From the NCBI GenBank assembly GCA_024636425.1, contig JAGXHB010000005.1, forward strand, positions 1 to 13,160: a stretch of 13,160 bases of DNA. The letters run 5' to 3'. The DNA comes from Roseobacter sp. GTDB taxonomy: Bacteria; Pseudomonadota; Alphaproteobacteria; Rhodobacterales; Rhodobacteraceae. The notes beneath the pieces were generated by a model, which saw only the letters and a list, made by a program, of their open reading frames with translations, did no database searches and was not told where the DNA came from. This document shows positions 1 through 6,634 of this stretch, piece after piece. The translations under genes and the position numbers were made by a program. Each line of letters starts with the position of its first letter. Within the stretch, counting starts at the first letter, position 1.

Positions 1-36
1 AGATTGCACAGCATCCCTTGAGGAAATGTCGGTTTC

Positions 37-801
37 TTAGGTCTGGTTCAGAAACGCCCGAACCGATGCTTCGAAATCGAGGGGGTTTTCAGCGTGAAGC
101 CAGTGCCCGACACCCGGCAGTTTGGCAAAAAAGGCGTTGGGGAACAGCGTCTTGATGACAGGTCGGTGGTCCGGTTGCACATAATGCGATGCACCTCCCG
201 ACAAAAAGAACGTCGGGCCGTCAAAAGGGCCGGTCACATCCTCGGGCCAGCCGACGATCTTGGGCATTTCGGCTTCAAGCACATCAAGGTTGAGCTTCCA
301 GCTTTTTGTAGCGACATCCAGCGACTGGGTGAAAAAGCCTTGCAGGGCGGGATCAATGCCCGCGGCTGCTAGCTGTTCTTGTGCGTCCGAACGGCGGGTC
401 AGTGTCGTCAGATCCACTGTGCGCATCGCATCGATATATTCAAGCTGGCTGTGATCATAAGGCACAGGGGCTATGTCTGCGACGATCAGGCGGTTTACCA
501 GACCGGGGTTCTGCAGCGCCAGCACCATCGCCGCCTTGCCCCCCATCGAATGTCCGCAGACATCCATCGGGCCGCCAAGGTGGCGGATGACCCCGGCCAG
601 ATCATCGGCCATGTCAGGATAGCTTTGGCTTGTCGCTCGCGGGCTGTCGCCGTGGTTGCGCATGTCCACGGTGATAACCTTGCGGGTATCCGACAGGCGT
701 TTGGCGATGACACCCCAGTTTCTGCCGGACCCATAAAGGCCGTGGACGATCAGAAGCGAGGGCGCTTCGGTGGCGCTGCCATATTCGGTGTAATTCAACA
801 T
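37..801 (-). CDS. alpha/beta-hydrolase, YbfF-like esterase
   Basis: Predicted cytoplasmic carboxylesterase of the alpha/beta-hydrolase fold, 254 residues, the usual length for the YbfF group. The oxyanion-hole region is HGLYGSGRNW (from residue 20) and the nucleophile elbow is GHSMGG, with Ser85 as nucleophile. Asp109 in the VADIAPVPY segment and His233 in GVGHWLH fit the Ser/Asp/His triad known for E. coli YbfF, where the acid also follows strand 6. There is no signal peptide or membrane segment. The physiological substrate is not evident; members hydrolyse short acyl esters and some acyl-CoAs in vitro. The gene is divergent from the small membrane protein gene at 857, with only 55 bases between the starts. 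No good Shine-Dalgarno sequence precedes the chosen ATG, but the protein begins right at the first beta-strand as in relatives. The fold and triad are secure; the exact substrate is unknown. Confidence 0.9.
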   Translation of the reverse strand: MLNYTEYGSATEAPSLLIVHGLYGSGRNWGVIAKRLSDTRKVITVDMRNHGDSPRATSQSYPDMADDLAGVIRHLGGPMDVCGHSMGGKAAMVLALQNPGLVNRLIVADIAPVPYDHSQLEYIDAMRTVDLTTLTRRSDAQEQLAAAGIDPALQGFFTQSLDVATKSWKLNLDVLEAEMPKIVGWPEDVTGPFDGPTFFLSGGASHYVQPDHRPVIKTLFPNAFFAKLPGVGHWLHAENPLDFEASVRAFLNQT

Positions 802-856
802 GTTGGCGAAACTAGGATCATTGCGGGAGATAGGCCAGAGGGTTTAGACTGCCCTT

Positions 857-1231
857 ATGCTGGACCAGAACGATATTCAATCCAAGGTACTGATTGTCAG
901 GTGCGAGATCCAGGCCAGACTGGGTGTGCAGGGGCGCGATCTGGGTCATGCGTTGCGCCGGTCCGGGCGGCGTCTGCCGGCGCGTGTCCGCAAGCACGGC
1001 GCGGCACTGGCCGAGGCGGAGTTTCTTGCGCGCAACCCCAAGATGGCGCGACGGCTGGACGGTGACAGGGTGCAGGCTGCCTTTGACGAAGTGATCACGC
1101 ATTTGCGCGGTATCGACAGGGGCGAAGAACGCAAGGGTCAGCTTCTGGGCCTTGCGGGCACCATAGCGGCAAATTTGCTGTTTGTTGTGGTCGCCTTTAT
1201 CTTCTTTCTCTGGTGGCGGGGCTACGTCTGA
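857..1231 (+). CDS. small protein of unknown function with C-terminal membrane anchor
   Basis: A 124-residue protein I can place only as the kind of conserved hypothetical found in Rhodobacteraceae. Residues 1-95 are rich in Arg, Ala and Leu and look alpha-helical and basic, with a cluster of arginines and lysines around residues 34-47. Residues about 96-119 form one strongly hydrophobic segment ending in FFLWWRGYV, so it is probably a tail-anchored inner-membrane protein with the basic part in the cytoplasm. There are no catalytic motifs and no signal peptide. The coding assignment rests on the open frame, the sensible TM segment and codon use like the neighbours. The start is less certain because only a weak purine stretch (AGAGGG, near 836) lies upstream. 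Its last 10 bases overlap the end of the convergent cupin gene. No function is proposed. Confidence 0.7.
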   Translation: MLDQNDIQSKVLIVRCEIQARLGVQGRDLGHALRRSGRRLPARVRKHGAALAEAEFLARNPKMARRLDGDRVQAAFDEVITHLRGIDRGEERKGQLLGLAGTIAANLLFVVVAFIFFLWWRGYV

Positions 1232-1623
1232 GCGGTATATTCCGCATCCGTGACATGCTCCATCCAATCGACTGCCTTGCCGTCCAGCGCCTCTTGCAGG
1301 GCGATGTGGGTCATGGCGCAATCAGGGGCAGCCCCGTGCCAGTGCTTTTCGCCGGGCGCGAACCAGACCACATCGCCGGGATGCAAGGGCGTGACGGGTC
1401 CATCCTTGGTTTGTGCCAGCCCTTTCCCTGAAACAATGATCAGCGTTTGCCCCAAGGGGTGAGTGTGCCACGCGGTCCGTGCGCCGGGCTCGAACGTGAC
1501 CGTGGCCCCCCTCAGCCGCGCGGGATCAGGAGTGGCGATCACGGGGTCAAGGCGCACCTTGCCGGTGAAATAATCGGGCGATCCCGGTTCTGACGGGCGG
1601 CTGCCGGCTGATTTGATATCCAT
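1222..1623 (-). CDS. small cupin protein, (R)-mandelonitrile lyase-like metal-binding type
   Basis: Single-domain cupin of 133 residues. Cupin motif 1 carries His53, His55 and Gln59 (WHTHPLGQ), and motif 2 carries His94 and His96 (GEKHWHG). As I recall the manganese-dependent hydroxynitrile lyase of Granulicella tundricola, its metal ligands are His53, His55, Gln59 and His94, so both residues and numbering coincide; Ala40, Val42, His106 and Gln110 of that active site also occur here at the same numbers. The conserved tail (LDGKAVDWMEHVTDAEY) is family-typical. The start at 1623 is preferred over an upstream ATG at 1692 because it has an AAAAGGT ribosome-binding site 6-7 bases upstream and reproduces family numbering. 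Many relatives are annotated only as cupins, so cyanohydrin cleavage is a possibility, not a demonstrated role. The gene stands alone, downstream of glyA but separated by a terminator. Confidence 0.88.
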   Translation of the reverse strand: MDIKSAGSRPSEPGSPDYFTGKVRLDPVIATPDPARLRGATVTFEPGARTAWHTHPLGQTLIIVSGKGLAQTKDGPVTPLHPGDVVWFAPGEKHWHGAAPDCAMTHIALQEALDGKAVDWMEHVTDAEYTAQT

Positions 1624-1810
1624 GGGTGACCTTTTTGTGGCGATGTTTCGCGCGATTGGATCACGGGGGGCCGCGATGACGCAAGGGCGCATCTTCAGTT
1701 CCGAAGAATTGGCGGGTTCCTTTGATGCCGCGCAGGCTGCTGCTGAAACTTGTGGATCAGATGCAAAGCCGCAAGGACGGTTGACCCCGCCGCAAGGTGC
1801 AACGTTACAG

Positions 1811-1843
1811 AAAAGCCCCGCAGCGGATGCTGGCGGGGCTTTT
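1811..1843 (-). terminator. intrinsic terminator downstream of glyA (bidirectional)
   Basis: Perfect 11-bp inverted repeat: AAAAGCCCCGC at 1811-1821 and GCGGGGCTTTT at 1833-1843, with an 11-base loop. Read on the minus strand, a GC-rich stem runs into four T residues about 100 bases beyond the glyA stop codon, so it should end the glyA transcript before the cupin gene. The symmetry means it could also stop plus-strand transcripts, but no plus-strand gene enters it. Confidence 0.85.
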
Positions 1844-1870
1844 CAGTAATGCATTCGGGTGGGCAGGCGA

Positions 1871-1930
1871 TGGAGGGGGCTCTGCCCCCGCCCTGCGGGC
1901 CCCCCGGGATTTTACACCATTTGGAAATCA
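1871..1930. repeat. diverged copy of the three-hairpin intergenic repeat (copy A)
   Basis: Two consecutive GC-rich hairpins: GGGGGC(1875-1880)/GCCCCC(1884-1889) with loop TCT, then GCCC(1890-1893)/GGGC(1897-1900) with loop TGC. A run of C, then CGGGATTTTAC and a CCATTTGGAAATC tail follow. The order (G5 hairpin, second hairpin, C run, GGAGTTTAT-like segment, A/T-rich tail) matches the copies at 9019 and 12062, although the stem sequences differ. It lies between the glyA stop codon and the terminator. Membership in the family rests on shared layout, so it is less certain than for the other two copies. Confidence 0.55.
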
Positions 1931-1946
1931 GGGGGCGCGCGATAGC

Positions 1947-3224
1947 TCAGAGGTTGGGGTAGATGGGGAAGCGGGCGCAGAGCGCTTCGACTTCGGCTTT
2001 TACCTTTGCTTCGACGTCGGCATTGCCGTCTGCGCCATTGGCGGCCAGACCGTCGACAACCTCGATGATCCAGTCGGCGATCTGGCGGAACTCAGCCTCG
2101 CCAAAGCCGCGGGTCGTGGCCGCAGGAGAGCCGAGACGGATGCCGGAGGTGACCATCGGCTTTTCCGGGTCAAAGGGCACGCCATTCTTGTTGCAGGTGA
2201 TGTGCGCGCGGCCCAGAGCCTGTTCGGTCTCATTGCCCTTGACGCCTTTGGGGCGCAGATCAACGAGGATGAGATGCGTGTCGGTGCCGTGGGTCACGGT
2301 GTCGAGCCCGCCCTTGATCAACTGGTCGCTGAGGGCTTGCGCGTTCTTGATGACTTGGCGGATGTAGGTTTTGAATTCAGGCTTCAGCGCTTCGCCGAAA
2401 GCGACAGCCTTGGCCGCGATGACATGCATCAGCGGGCCGCCCTGAATGCCGGGGAAGATGGCAGAGTTGAATTTCTTTGCCAGCACCTCGTCATTGGTGA
2501 GGATCATGCCGCCACGCGGGCCGCGTAGGGTTTTATGTGTTGTGGTGGTGGCGACATGGGCATGCGGGAAGGGCGAGGGGTGTTCACCCGCCGCCACCAG
2601 ACCTGCGAAATGAGCCATATCGACATGCAGGTAGGCACCGACCATGTCCGCGATTTCGCGCATGCGCTTGAAATCGATCTGACGTGGCACGGCAGAGCCG
2701 CCCGCGATGATCATTTTCGGTTGATGTTCCTTGGCCAGCGCCTCGACCTGGTCATAGTCGAGCAGGTTGTCTTCTTCGCGCACACCGTACTGGATTGCAT
2801 TGAACCATTTGCCGGACTGGTTGGGCTTTGCGCCATGGGTCAGGTGGCCCCCTGCATCAAGCGACATGCCAAGGATCGTATCGCCGGGCTGCAGCAGCGC
2901 GGTGAACACGCCCTGGTTGGCCTGCGAGCCCGAATTGGGCTGCACGTTGGCGAACTGGCAGTCGAAAAGCTGGCAAGCGCGATCAATCGCGAGGTTTTCG
3001 GCCACATCGACAAAATCGCACCCGCCGTAATAGCGACGGCCTGGATAGCCTTCGGCGTATTTGTTGGTCATCACCGACCCTTGGGCGGCCATCACGGCGG
3101 CCGACACGATGTTTTCCGATGCGATCAGTTCGATTTCGGTGCGCTGGCGTCCAAGTTCGTCCGAAATCGCACCGAAGATCTCGGGGTCGGCATCGGAAAG
3201 GGGCGCTGTGAAAAATCCGGACAT
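1947..3224 (-). CDS. glyA: serine hydroxymethyltransferase
   Basis: Cytoplasmic PLP enzyme that interconverts serine plus tetrahydrofolate with glycine plus 5,10-methylene-tetrahydrofolate, the main source of one-carbon units for purine, thymidylate and methionine synthesis. It has 425 residues, normal for bacterial GlyA. Visible motifs include ELIASENIVS (32-41), NKYAEGYPGRRYYGG (54-68), the PLP-contacting HVDMAHFAGLVAAG (200-213) with Asp202, and the Schiff-base motif TTTTHKTLRGPRGG with Lys231, equivalent to Lys229 of E. coli. The ATG is preceded by AAAGGAA about 8 bases upstream. The gene is divergent from nadK, separated by 169 bases that must contain both promoters. Transcription probably ends at the hairpin at 1811-1843. 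No frameshift or missing catalytic residue is seen. Confidence 0.98.
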   Translation of the reverse strand: MSGFFTAPLSDADPEIFGAISDELGRQRTEIELIASENIVSAAVMAAQGSVMTNKYAEGYPGRRYYGGCDFVDVAENLAIDRACQLFDCQFANVQPNSGSQANQGVFTALLQPGDTILGMSLDAGGHLTHGAKPNQSGKWFNAIQYGVREEDNLLDYDQVEALAKEHQPKMIIAGGSAVPRQIDFKRMREIADMVGAYLHVDMAHFAGLVAAGEHPSPFPHAHVATTTTHKTLRGPRGGMILTNDEVLAKKFNSAIFPGIQGGPLMHVIAAKAVAFGEALKPEFKTYIRQVIKNAQALSDQLIKGGLDTVTHGTDTHLILVDLRPKGVKGNETEQALGRAHITCNKNGVPFDPEKPMVTSGIRLGSPAATTRGFGEAEFRQIADWIIEVVDGLAANGADGNADVEAKVKAEVEALCARFPIYPNL

Positions 3225-3393
3225 GAGATGGTTCCTTTGAAGAAGGGAAAAGTTGCGGGATCTTTAGCCCAAAGCGGGGCAGGCGAAAAGGCTGTAAACC
3301 GCCGCACCAGATCCTGTCTGCGGCAAAGCTGGTAGCCGGGGGCGGAATGTGGTTCTTTCGGGAGAGAAATGCCATGATCGGAAACCCACACCC

Positions 3394-4149
3394 ATGAAGA
3401 TCGCCTTTACCGCCAGCCGCGCCGAGGTTGCCCAATCTGCCCTGCGGGCACTGGGGGCACGGTATGGCGATGTTCCCGCTGATGCCGCTGACATTATCGT
3501 CGCCTTGGGCGGGGATGGATTCATGCTGCAGACATTGCACGATACACAGGCTTTGGGCGCGCCGGTTTACGGCATGAACCGCGGCACGATCGGTTTCTTG
3601 ATGAATGAATACGCCGAGGACAACCTTGCCGAGCGTCTGTCCGCCGCGGAAGAGGCTGTGATCAACCCGCTGGTGATGCTGGCGACCCATGCTGATGGCC
3701 ACATCTCCAAGGCGCTGGCGTTGAACGAGGTCGCGTTGCTGCGCGAAGGGCCGCAGGCGGCCAAGCTGCGCATCAGTGTCGATGGCCGAGTGCGGATGGA
3801 AGAATTGGTCTGTGACGGTGCGCTGGTGGCAACGCCTGCCGGATCGACTGCCTATAATTATTCGGCCCATGGTCCGATCCTGCCGATTGGCGCGGATGTT
3901 CTGGCATTGACGGCGATGGCGGCCTTTCGACCCCGACGCTGGCGCGGCGCGTTGTTGCCCAAGACCGCGACGGTTCGCTTTGATGTGCTTGAGGCTGAAA
4001 AGCGCCCCGTGATGGCGGATGCTGACGGAAATTCCTACCGCGATGTGGTGACGGTCGAAATTACCTCCGATCCGCTGATCGCCCACCGGATTCTTTTTGA
4101 TCCCGGGCACGGTCTGGAGGAGCGGCTGATCAGTGAACAATTCACCTGA
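3394..4149 (+). CDS. nadK: NAD kinase
   Basis: Phosphorylates NAD to NADP with ATP (or polyphosphate in some family members); the only known route to NADP in most bacteria. It has 251 residues, the compact form usual in alphaproteobacteria. The diacylglycerol-kinase-like GGDG signature is at 39-42 (LGGDGFML, Asp41 catalytic), followed by MNRGTIGFLMNEY (61-73), the NE pair at 111-112, and the NAD-binding block DGALVATPAGSTAYNYSAHGP (141-161). I start it at 3394 (MKIAFTAS) rather than at the ATG 45 bases upstream, because the upstream 15 residues are unlike the family and the first beta-strand begins directly at MKIAF. The ribosome-binding site is weak (GGAAA). It is divergent from glyA and followed by the csbD-like gene, which has its own promoter. 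Confidence 0.96.
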   Translation: MKIAFTASRAEVAQSALRALGARYGDVPADAADIIVALGGDGFMLQTLHDTQALGAPVYGMNRGTIGFLMNEYAEDNLAERLSAAEEAVINPLVMLATHADGHISKALALNEVALLREGPQAAKLRISVDGRVRMEELVCDGALVATPAGSTAYNYSAHGPILPIGADVLALTAMAAFRPRRWRGALLPKTATVRFDVLEAEKRPVMADADGNSYRDVVTVEITSDPLIAHRILFDPGHGLEERLISEQFT

Positions 4150-4163
4150 GCAGGAATTTCCGT

Positions 4164-4189
4164 GGAACCAAAATCGACATTCTGACGTT
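4164..4189 (+). promoter_or_regulatory. candidate EcfG-type general-stress promoter of the csbD-like gene
   Basis: GGAAC at 4164-4168, a 17-base spacer, then CGTT at 4186-4189. This equals the known alphaproteobacterial EcfG/SigT consensus (GGAAC, 16-17 bases, CGTT). Transcription would begin near 4196-4200, giving a leader of about 60 bases. The leader contains a small hairpin, GGGAA(4210-4214)/TTCCC(4220-4224). The downstream gene belongs to a stress family, which supports the assignment. The motif is nearly symmetrical (GGAAC...GTTCC), so a weaker opposite-strand reading exists with an 18-base spacer. Confidence 0.72.
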
Positions 4190-4256
4190 CCTTTCCCGAG
4201 ACGACTGGGGGGAAATAACTTCCCGTCAGTGTAGAAACCGAAGAAGGAGATTTCTG

Positions 4257-4457
4257 ATGAATTGGGACACAATCAAAGGCAACTGGAAACAGATGACCGG
4301 TAAGGTGAAAGAAGAGTGGGGCGATCTCACGGATGACGATATCACCGAAGCCGAAGGCGACCGTGACCAGCTCGTCGGCAAGATCCAGGCGAAATACGGT
4401 ATCGCGAAGGAAGAAGCTGAAAAGCAGGTAGATTCTTTCATGGCGAAGCAGGGCTAA
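4257..4457 (+). CDS. CsbD-family (UPF0337) small stress protein
   Basis: A 66-residue, charged, soluble protein of the CsbD/YjbJ family. Hallmarks are the opening MNWDTIKGNWKQMTGKVKEEWGDLTDDD, the following EAEGDRDQLVGKIQAKYG, and the helical EEAEKQVDSF end. Family members form small helical bundles, are abundant in stationary phase and stress (SigB regulon in Bacillus, RpoS-linked in E. coli), and have no established biochemical activity. Translation starts at an ATG with a near-ideal AAGGAG about 8 bases upstream, predicting high expression. The gene appears monocistronic, with an EcfG-type promoter motif about 70-90 bases upstream and an intrinsic terminator 28 bases past the stop codon. 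Family identification is firm; the molecular role is unknown. Confidence 0.95.
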   Translation: MNWDTIKGNWKQMTGKVKEEWGDLTDDDITEAEGDRDQLVGKIQAKYGIAKEEAEKQVDSFMAKQG

Positions 4458-4485
4458 CTGCTTCTACCAGCGTACAGTAACAAAC

Positions 4486-4515
4486 AGGCGGCTCTTTCGG
4501 GAGCCGCCTTTTTTT
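4486..4515 (+). terminator. intrinsic terminator of the csbD-like gene
   Basis: Stem AGGCGGCTC (4486-4494) and GAGCCGCCT (4501-4509) with a 6-base loop TTTCGG, followed by a run of seven T (4509-4515). This is a canonical rho-independent terminator for plus-strand transcription. It lies between the csbD-like gene and the convergent prpE stop codon at 4521. On the minus strand the hairpin is followed only by TGTTTG, so it would be a weaker stop for prpE. Confidence 0.93.
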
Positions 4516-4520
4516 CGATG

Positions 4521-6416
4521 TCATTTGTCTTGGGCATAACCGATTGCCTGCAACGACGCTTTCAACTCTTCCAGAATCGCAGGATCGTCGATGGTCGCGG
4601 GCAGCTTGAAGGGTTCTCCGTCCGCAAGCTTGACCATTGTCGCCCGCAAGATCTTGCCGGACCGCGTTTTCGGCAGACGGTCCACCACCAGTGTCATCTT
4701 GTAGGCCGCAACGGGGCCAATCTGGTCGCGTACCATGTGGGCGCATTCCGCGGCAATTTCCGTATGTGGGCGATCCACGCCTTTGGACAAGCACACAAAC
4801 CCCATCGGAGCTTGCCCCTTGAGAGGATCACTGACGCCGATCACGGCACATTCGGCAACGTCGGGGTGGTTCGACAGGATCTCCTCCATCGCGCCGGTGG
4901 ACAGGCGGTGCCCGGCGACGTTGATCACGTCATCGGTGCGGGCCATGATGTAGAGATAGCCGTCCTCGTCGATCATTCCCGCATCGCCGGTCTCGTAATA
5001 GCCGGGGAAGGTGGTGAGATAGCTTTTGCGGAAACGGTCTTCGGCATTCCAAAGCGTGGGCAAGGTGCCGGGGGGCAAGGGGAGCTTGATCGCGATGGCC
5101 CCCAGCGTGCCGCGCGGAGTGGTATGGCCTGCCTCATCGAGGATCTGGATGTCATATCCGGGCATGGCAAAAGTGGGTGATCCGATCTTGACGTCCAGCG
5201 CCTCGATCCCTGCGGGGTTGGCAACCATGGGCGAACCGCTCTCGGTTTGCCACCAATGATCGTAGACGGGCACGCCCAGCTTTTCCTGCGACCAGATGAT
5301 CGTATCTGGATCGGCCCTTTCGCCCGCAAGATAAAGCGCGCGCAGGCAGGACAGGTCGTATTTGCCAATCTCTTCGCCGTTGGGGTCTTCCCGTTTGACA
5401 GCGCGGATGGCCGTGGGCGCGGTGAAGAAGCTGCGCACATTGTGTTCCGAAATTATACGCCAGAAGGTGCCGGCATCGGGGGTGCCGACGGGTTTGCCTT
5501 CGAACACCACTGTGGTGTTGCCATGGATCAGCGGGCCATAGCAAATATAGCTGTGGCCGACGACCCATCCGACGTCCGAGGCAGCCCAGAACACATCGCC
5601 GGGATCCACGTCGTAGATGTTCTTCATCGACCAGTTCAGTGCGACCAGATGGCCGGCAGTATGGCGCACGACCCCCTTGGGCGCGCCGGTGGTCCCGGAG
5701 GTGTAAAGGATATAAGCGGGGTGATTGCCCTCGACCGGGACGCAGTCGGCGGGAGTGACGCCTTCTTGCGCGGCGTGCCAGTCCAGATCCCGACCCGGTG
5801 TCAGTTCGCAGCGTTCCTGATCGCGTTGCAGAATGATGCAAAAGGCTGGTTTGTGATCTGCCTGTTCGATCGCCCCATCCAGCAGCGGCTTGTACTTCAC
5901 CACGCGGTTCGGCTCCAACCCGCAAGAGGCGGCGATGATTGCCTTGGGGGTGCAGTCATTGATCCTCACGGCAAGCTCGTGCGCGGCGAAGCCGCCAAAC
6001 ACGACGGAATGCACCGCGCCGATGCGGGCGCAGGCCAGCATCGCCTCGACCGCTTCGGGAACCATGGGCATGTAGATGATGACGCGGTCACCCTTTTCGA
6101 TTCCATTTGCGCGCAACGCCCCGGCAAGGGACGCGACGCGGCTTTGCAGTTCGGCAAAGGTGATCTTGGACTTGGTGCCTGTGATCGGGCTGTCGTGGAT
6201 GATCGCGACCTGATCTGCACGGCCCTTCTCGACGTGCCGGTCGACCGCATTATAGCAGCCGTTGACCTTTGCATCGGCATACCATTCAAACAGATCGTTG
6301 CCCTTTTCGAACAGGGCTTTGGTGGGGGCCTCGACCCAGTCAATCCCTTTGGCTTGCTCCAGCCAATAGCGTTCGGGATTGTCCTGCCAGCTTTTGTAAA
6401 TGTCCTGATAGCCCAT
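4521..6416 (-). CDS. prpE: propionyl-CoA synthetase (acetyl-CoA synthetase family)
   Basis: AMP-forming acyl-CoA synthetase that activates propionate (and probably other short acids) to the acyl-CoA through an acyl-adenylate. It has 631 residues, as expected for PrpE. Motifs in order: YTSGTTGAPKGVVRHTAGH (238-256, phosphate loop), DVGWVVGHSYICYGPL (281-296), HWWQTES (387-393), YYETGD (473-478), INVAGHRLSTGAMEE (498-512), and the C-terminal KTRSGKILR with catalytic Lys588. That lysine corresponds to the one controlled by reversible acylation in Salmonella PrpE. The overall pattern (YNAVDRHV, PLPPGTLPTLW) fits PrpE/ACSS3 better than acetyl-CoA synthetase Acs. Start chosen at 6416 (MGYQDIYKSW) with GGGAGGGG upstream; the open frame continues 56 codons further upstream but those residues are unlike the family. 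Propionyl-CoA carboxylase is not in the window. maeB lies 218 bases upstream on the same strand. Confidence 0.93.
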   Translation of the reverse strand: MGYQDIYKSWQDNPERYWLEQAKGIDWVEAPTKALFEKGNDLFEWYADAKVNGCYNAVDRHVEKGRADQVAIIHDSPITGTKSKITFAELQSRVASLAGALRANGIEKGDRVIIYMPMVPEAVEAMLACARIGAVHSVVFGGFAAHELAVRINDCTPKAIIAASCGLEPNRVVKYKPLLDGAIEQADHKPAFCIILQRDQERCELTPGRDLDWHAAQEGVTPADCVPVEGNHPAYILYTSGTTGAPKGVVRHTAGHLVALNWSMKNIYDVDPGDVFWAASDVGWVVGHSYICYGPLIHGNTTVVFEGKPVGTPDAGTFWRIISEHNVRSFFTAPTAIRAVKREDPNGEEIGKYDLSCLRALYLAGERADPDTIIWSQEKLGVPVYDHWWQTESGSPMVANPAGIEALDVKIGSPTFAMPGYDIQILDEAGHTTPRGTLGAIAIKLPLPPGTLPTLWNAEDRFRKSYLTTFPGYYETGDAGMIDEDGYLYIMARTDDVINVAGHRLSTGAMEEILSNHPDVAECAVIGVSDPLKGQAPMGFVCLSKGVDRPHTEIAAECAHMVRDQIGPVAAYKMTLVVDRLPKTRSGKILRATMVKLADGEPFKLPATIDDPAILEELKASLQAIGYAQDK

Positions 6417-6512
6417 GTTCGGTCCCCTCCCGTGATCCCTTTGCCATGTGTTAGGCCAGAGATCAGGGGCAGGGCAAGGTTCTTGAAAGACGCCCGCGCC
6501 GATCAGGAAAGA

Positions 6513-6554
6513 AAATTTACAGGGCTGACGGTGCCTTGCGCATAGAAATTTACA
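6513..6554 (-). promoter_or_regulatory. paired AAATTTACA direct repeats upstream of prpE
   Basis: The 9-base word AAATTTACA (minus strand TGTAAATTT) occurs at 6513-6521 and again at 6546-6554, 33 bases apart or about three helical turns. It sits in an otherwise GC-rich gap, roughly 100-140 bases upstream of the prpE start. The second copy extends to TTTGTAAATTTC on the minus strand. The placement fits an activator or repressor site for prpE, but no regulator is identified and no clear -35/-10 could be assigned. Confidence 0.3.
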
Positions 6555-6634
6555 AACCGGTGAAGAAATCCATCCGCAACCCAACGGCGCGCGCCGCAGG
6601 GGACTGGTGCGGCACCGCCTTTTGCTACGGGCGT

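Larger units (their letters stand above)
1624..1946. other. intergenic region between glyA and the cupin gene
   Basis: A 323-base stretch without a convincing gene. It holds the bidirectional hairpin terminator at 1811-1843 and a diverged copy of the GC-rich hairpin repeat at about 1871-1930. The part nearest the cupin start (about 1624-1800) must contain the cupin promoter and ribosome-binding site, but I see no clear -35/-10 pair. A 57-codon plus-strand frame beginning at 1676 runs through the terminator stem and shows no family resemblance. I saw no tRNA-like cloverleaf. Confidence 0.6.

Noticed and set aside
1624..1692. N-terminal extension of the cupin from an upstream ATG
   Set aside because: The internal ATG at 1623 has the ribosome-binding site and reproduces the family's residue numbering; the extension looks like untranslated leader.
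1676..1849. Plus-strand 57-codon frame between the cupin gene and glyA
   Set aside because: It runs through the terminator hairpin, has no recognisable family or good ribosome-binding site, and overlaps the probable cupin promoter.
1875..1908. CRISPR-like array or IS end in the GC-rich repeat near glyA
   Set aside because: No regularly spaced repeats or spacers, no transposase gene and no target-site duplication can be seen.
6417..6584. 56-codon extension of prpE
   Set aside because: The residues are Cys/Pro-rich and unlike the family, while the ATG at 6416 has a GGGAGGGG ribosome-binding site and the typical MGYQDIY start.
6417..6634. Terminator between maeB and prpE
   Set aside because: Short GC-rich palindromes exist (GGCGCGCGCC near 6585-6595), but none has a proper loop with a following T run on the minus strand.
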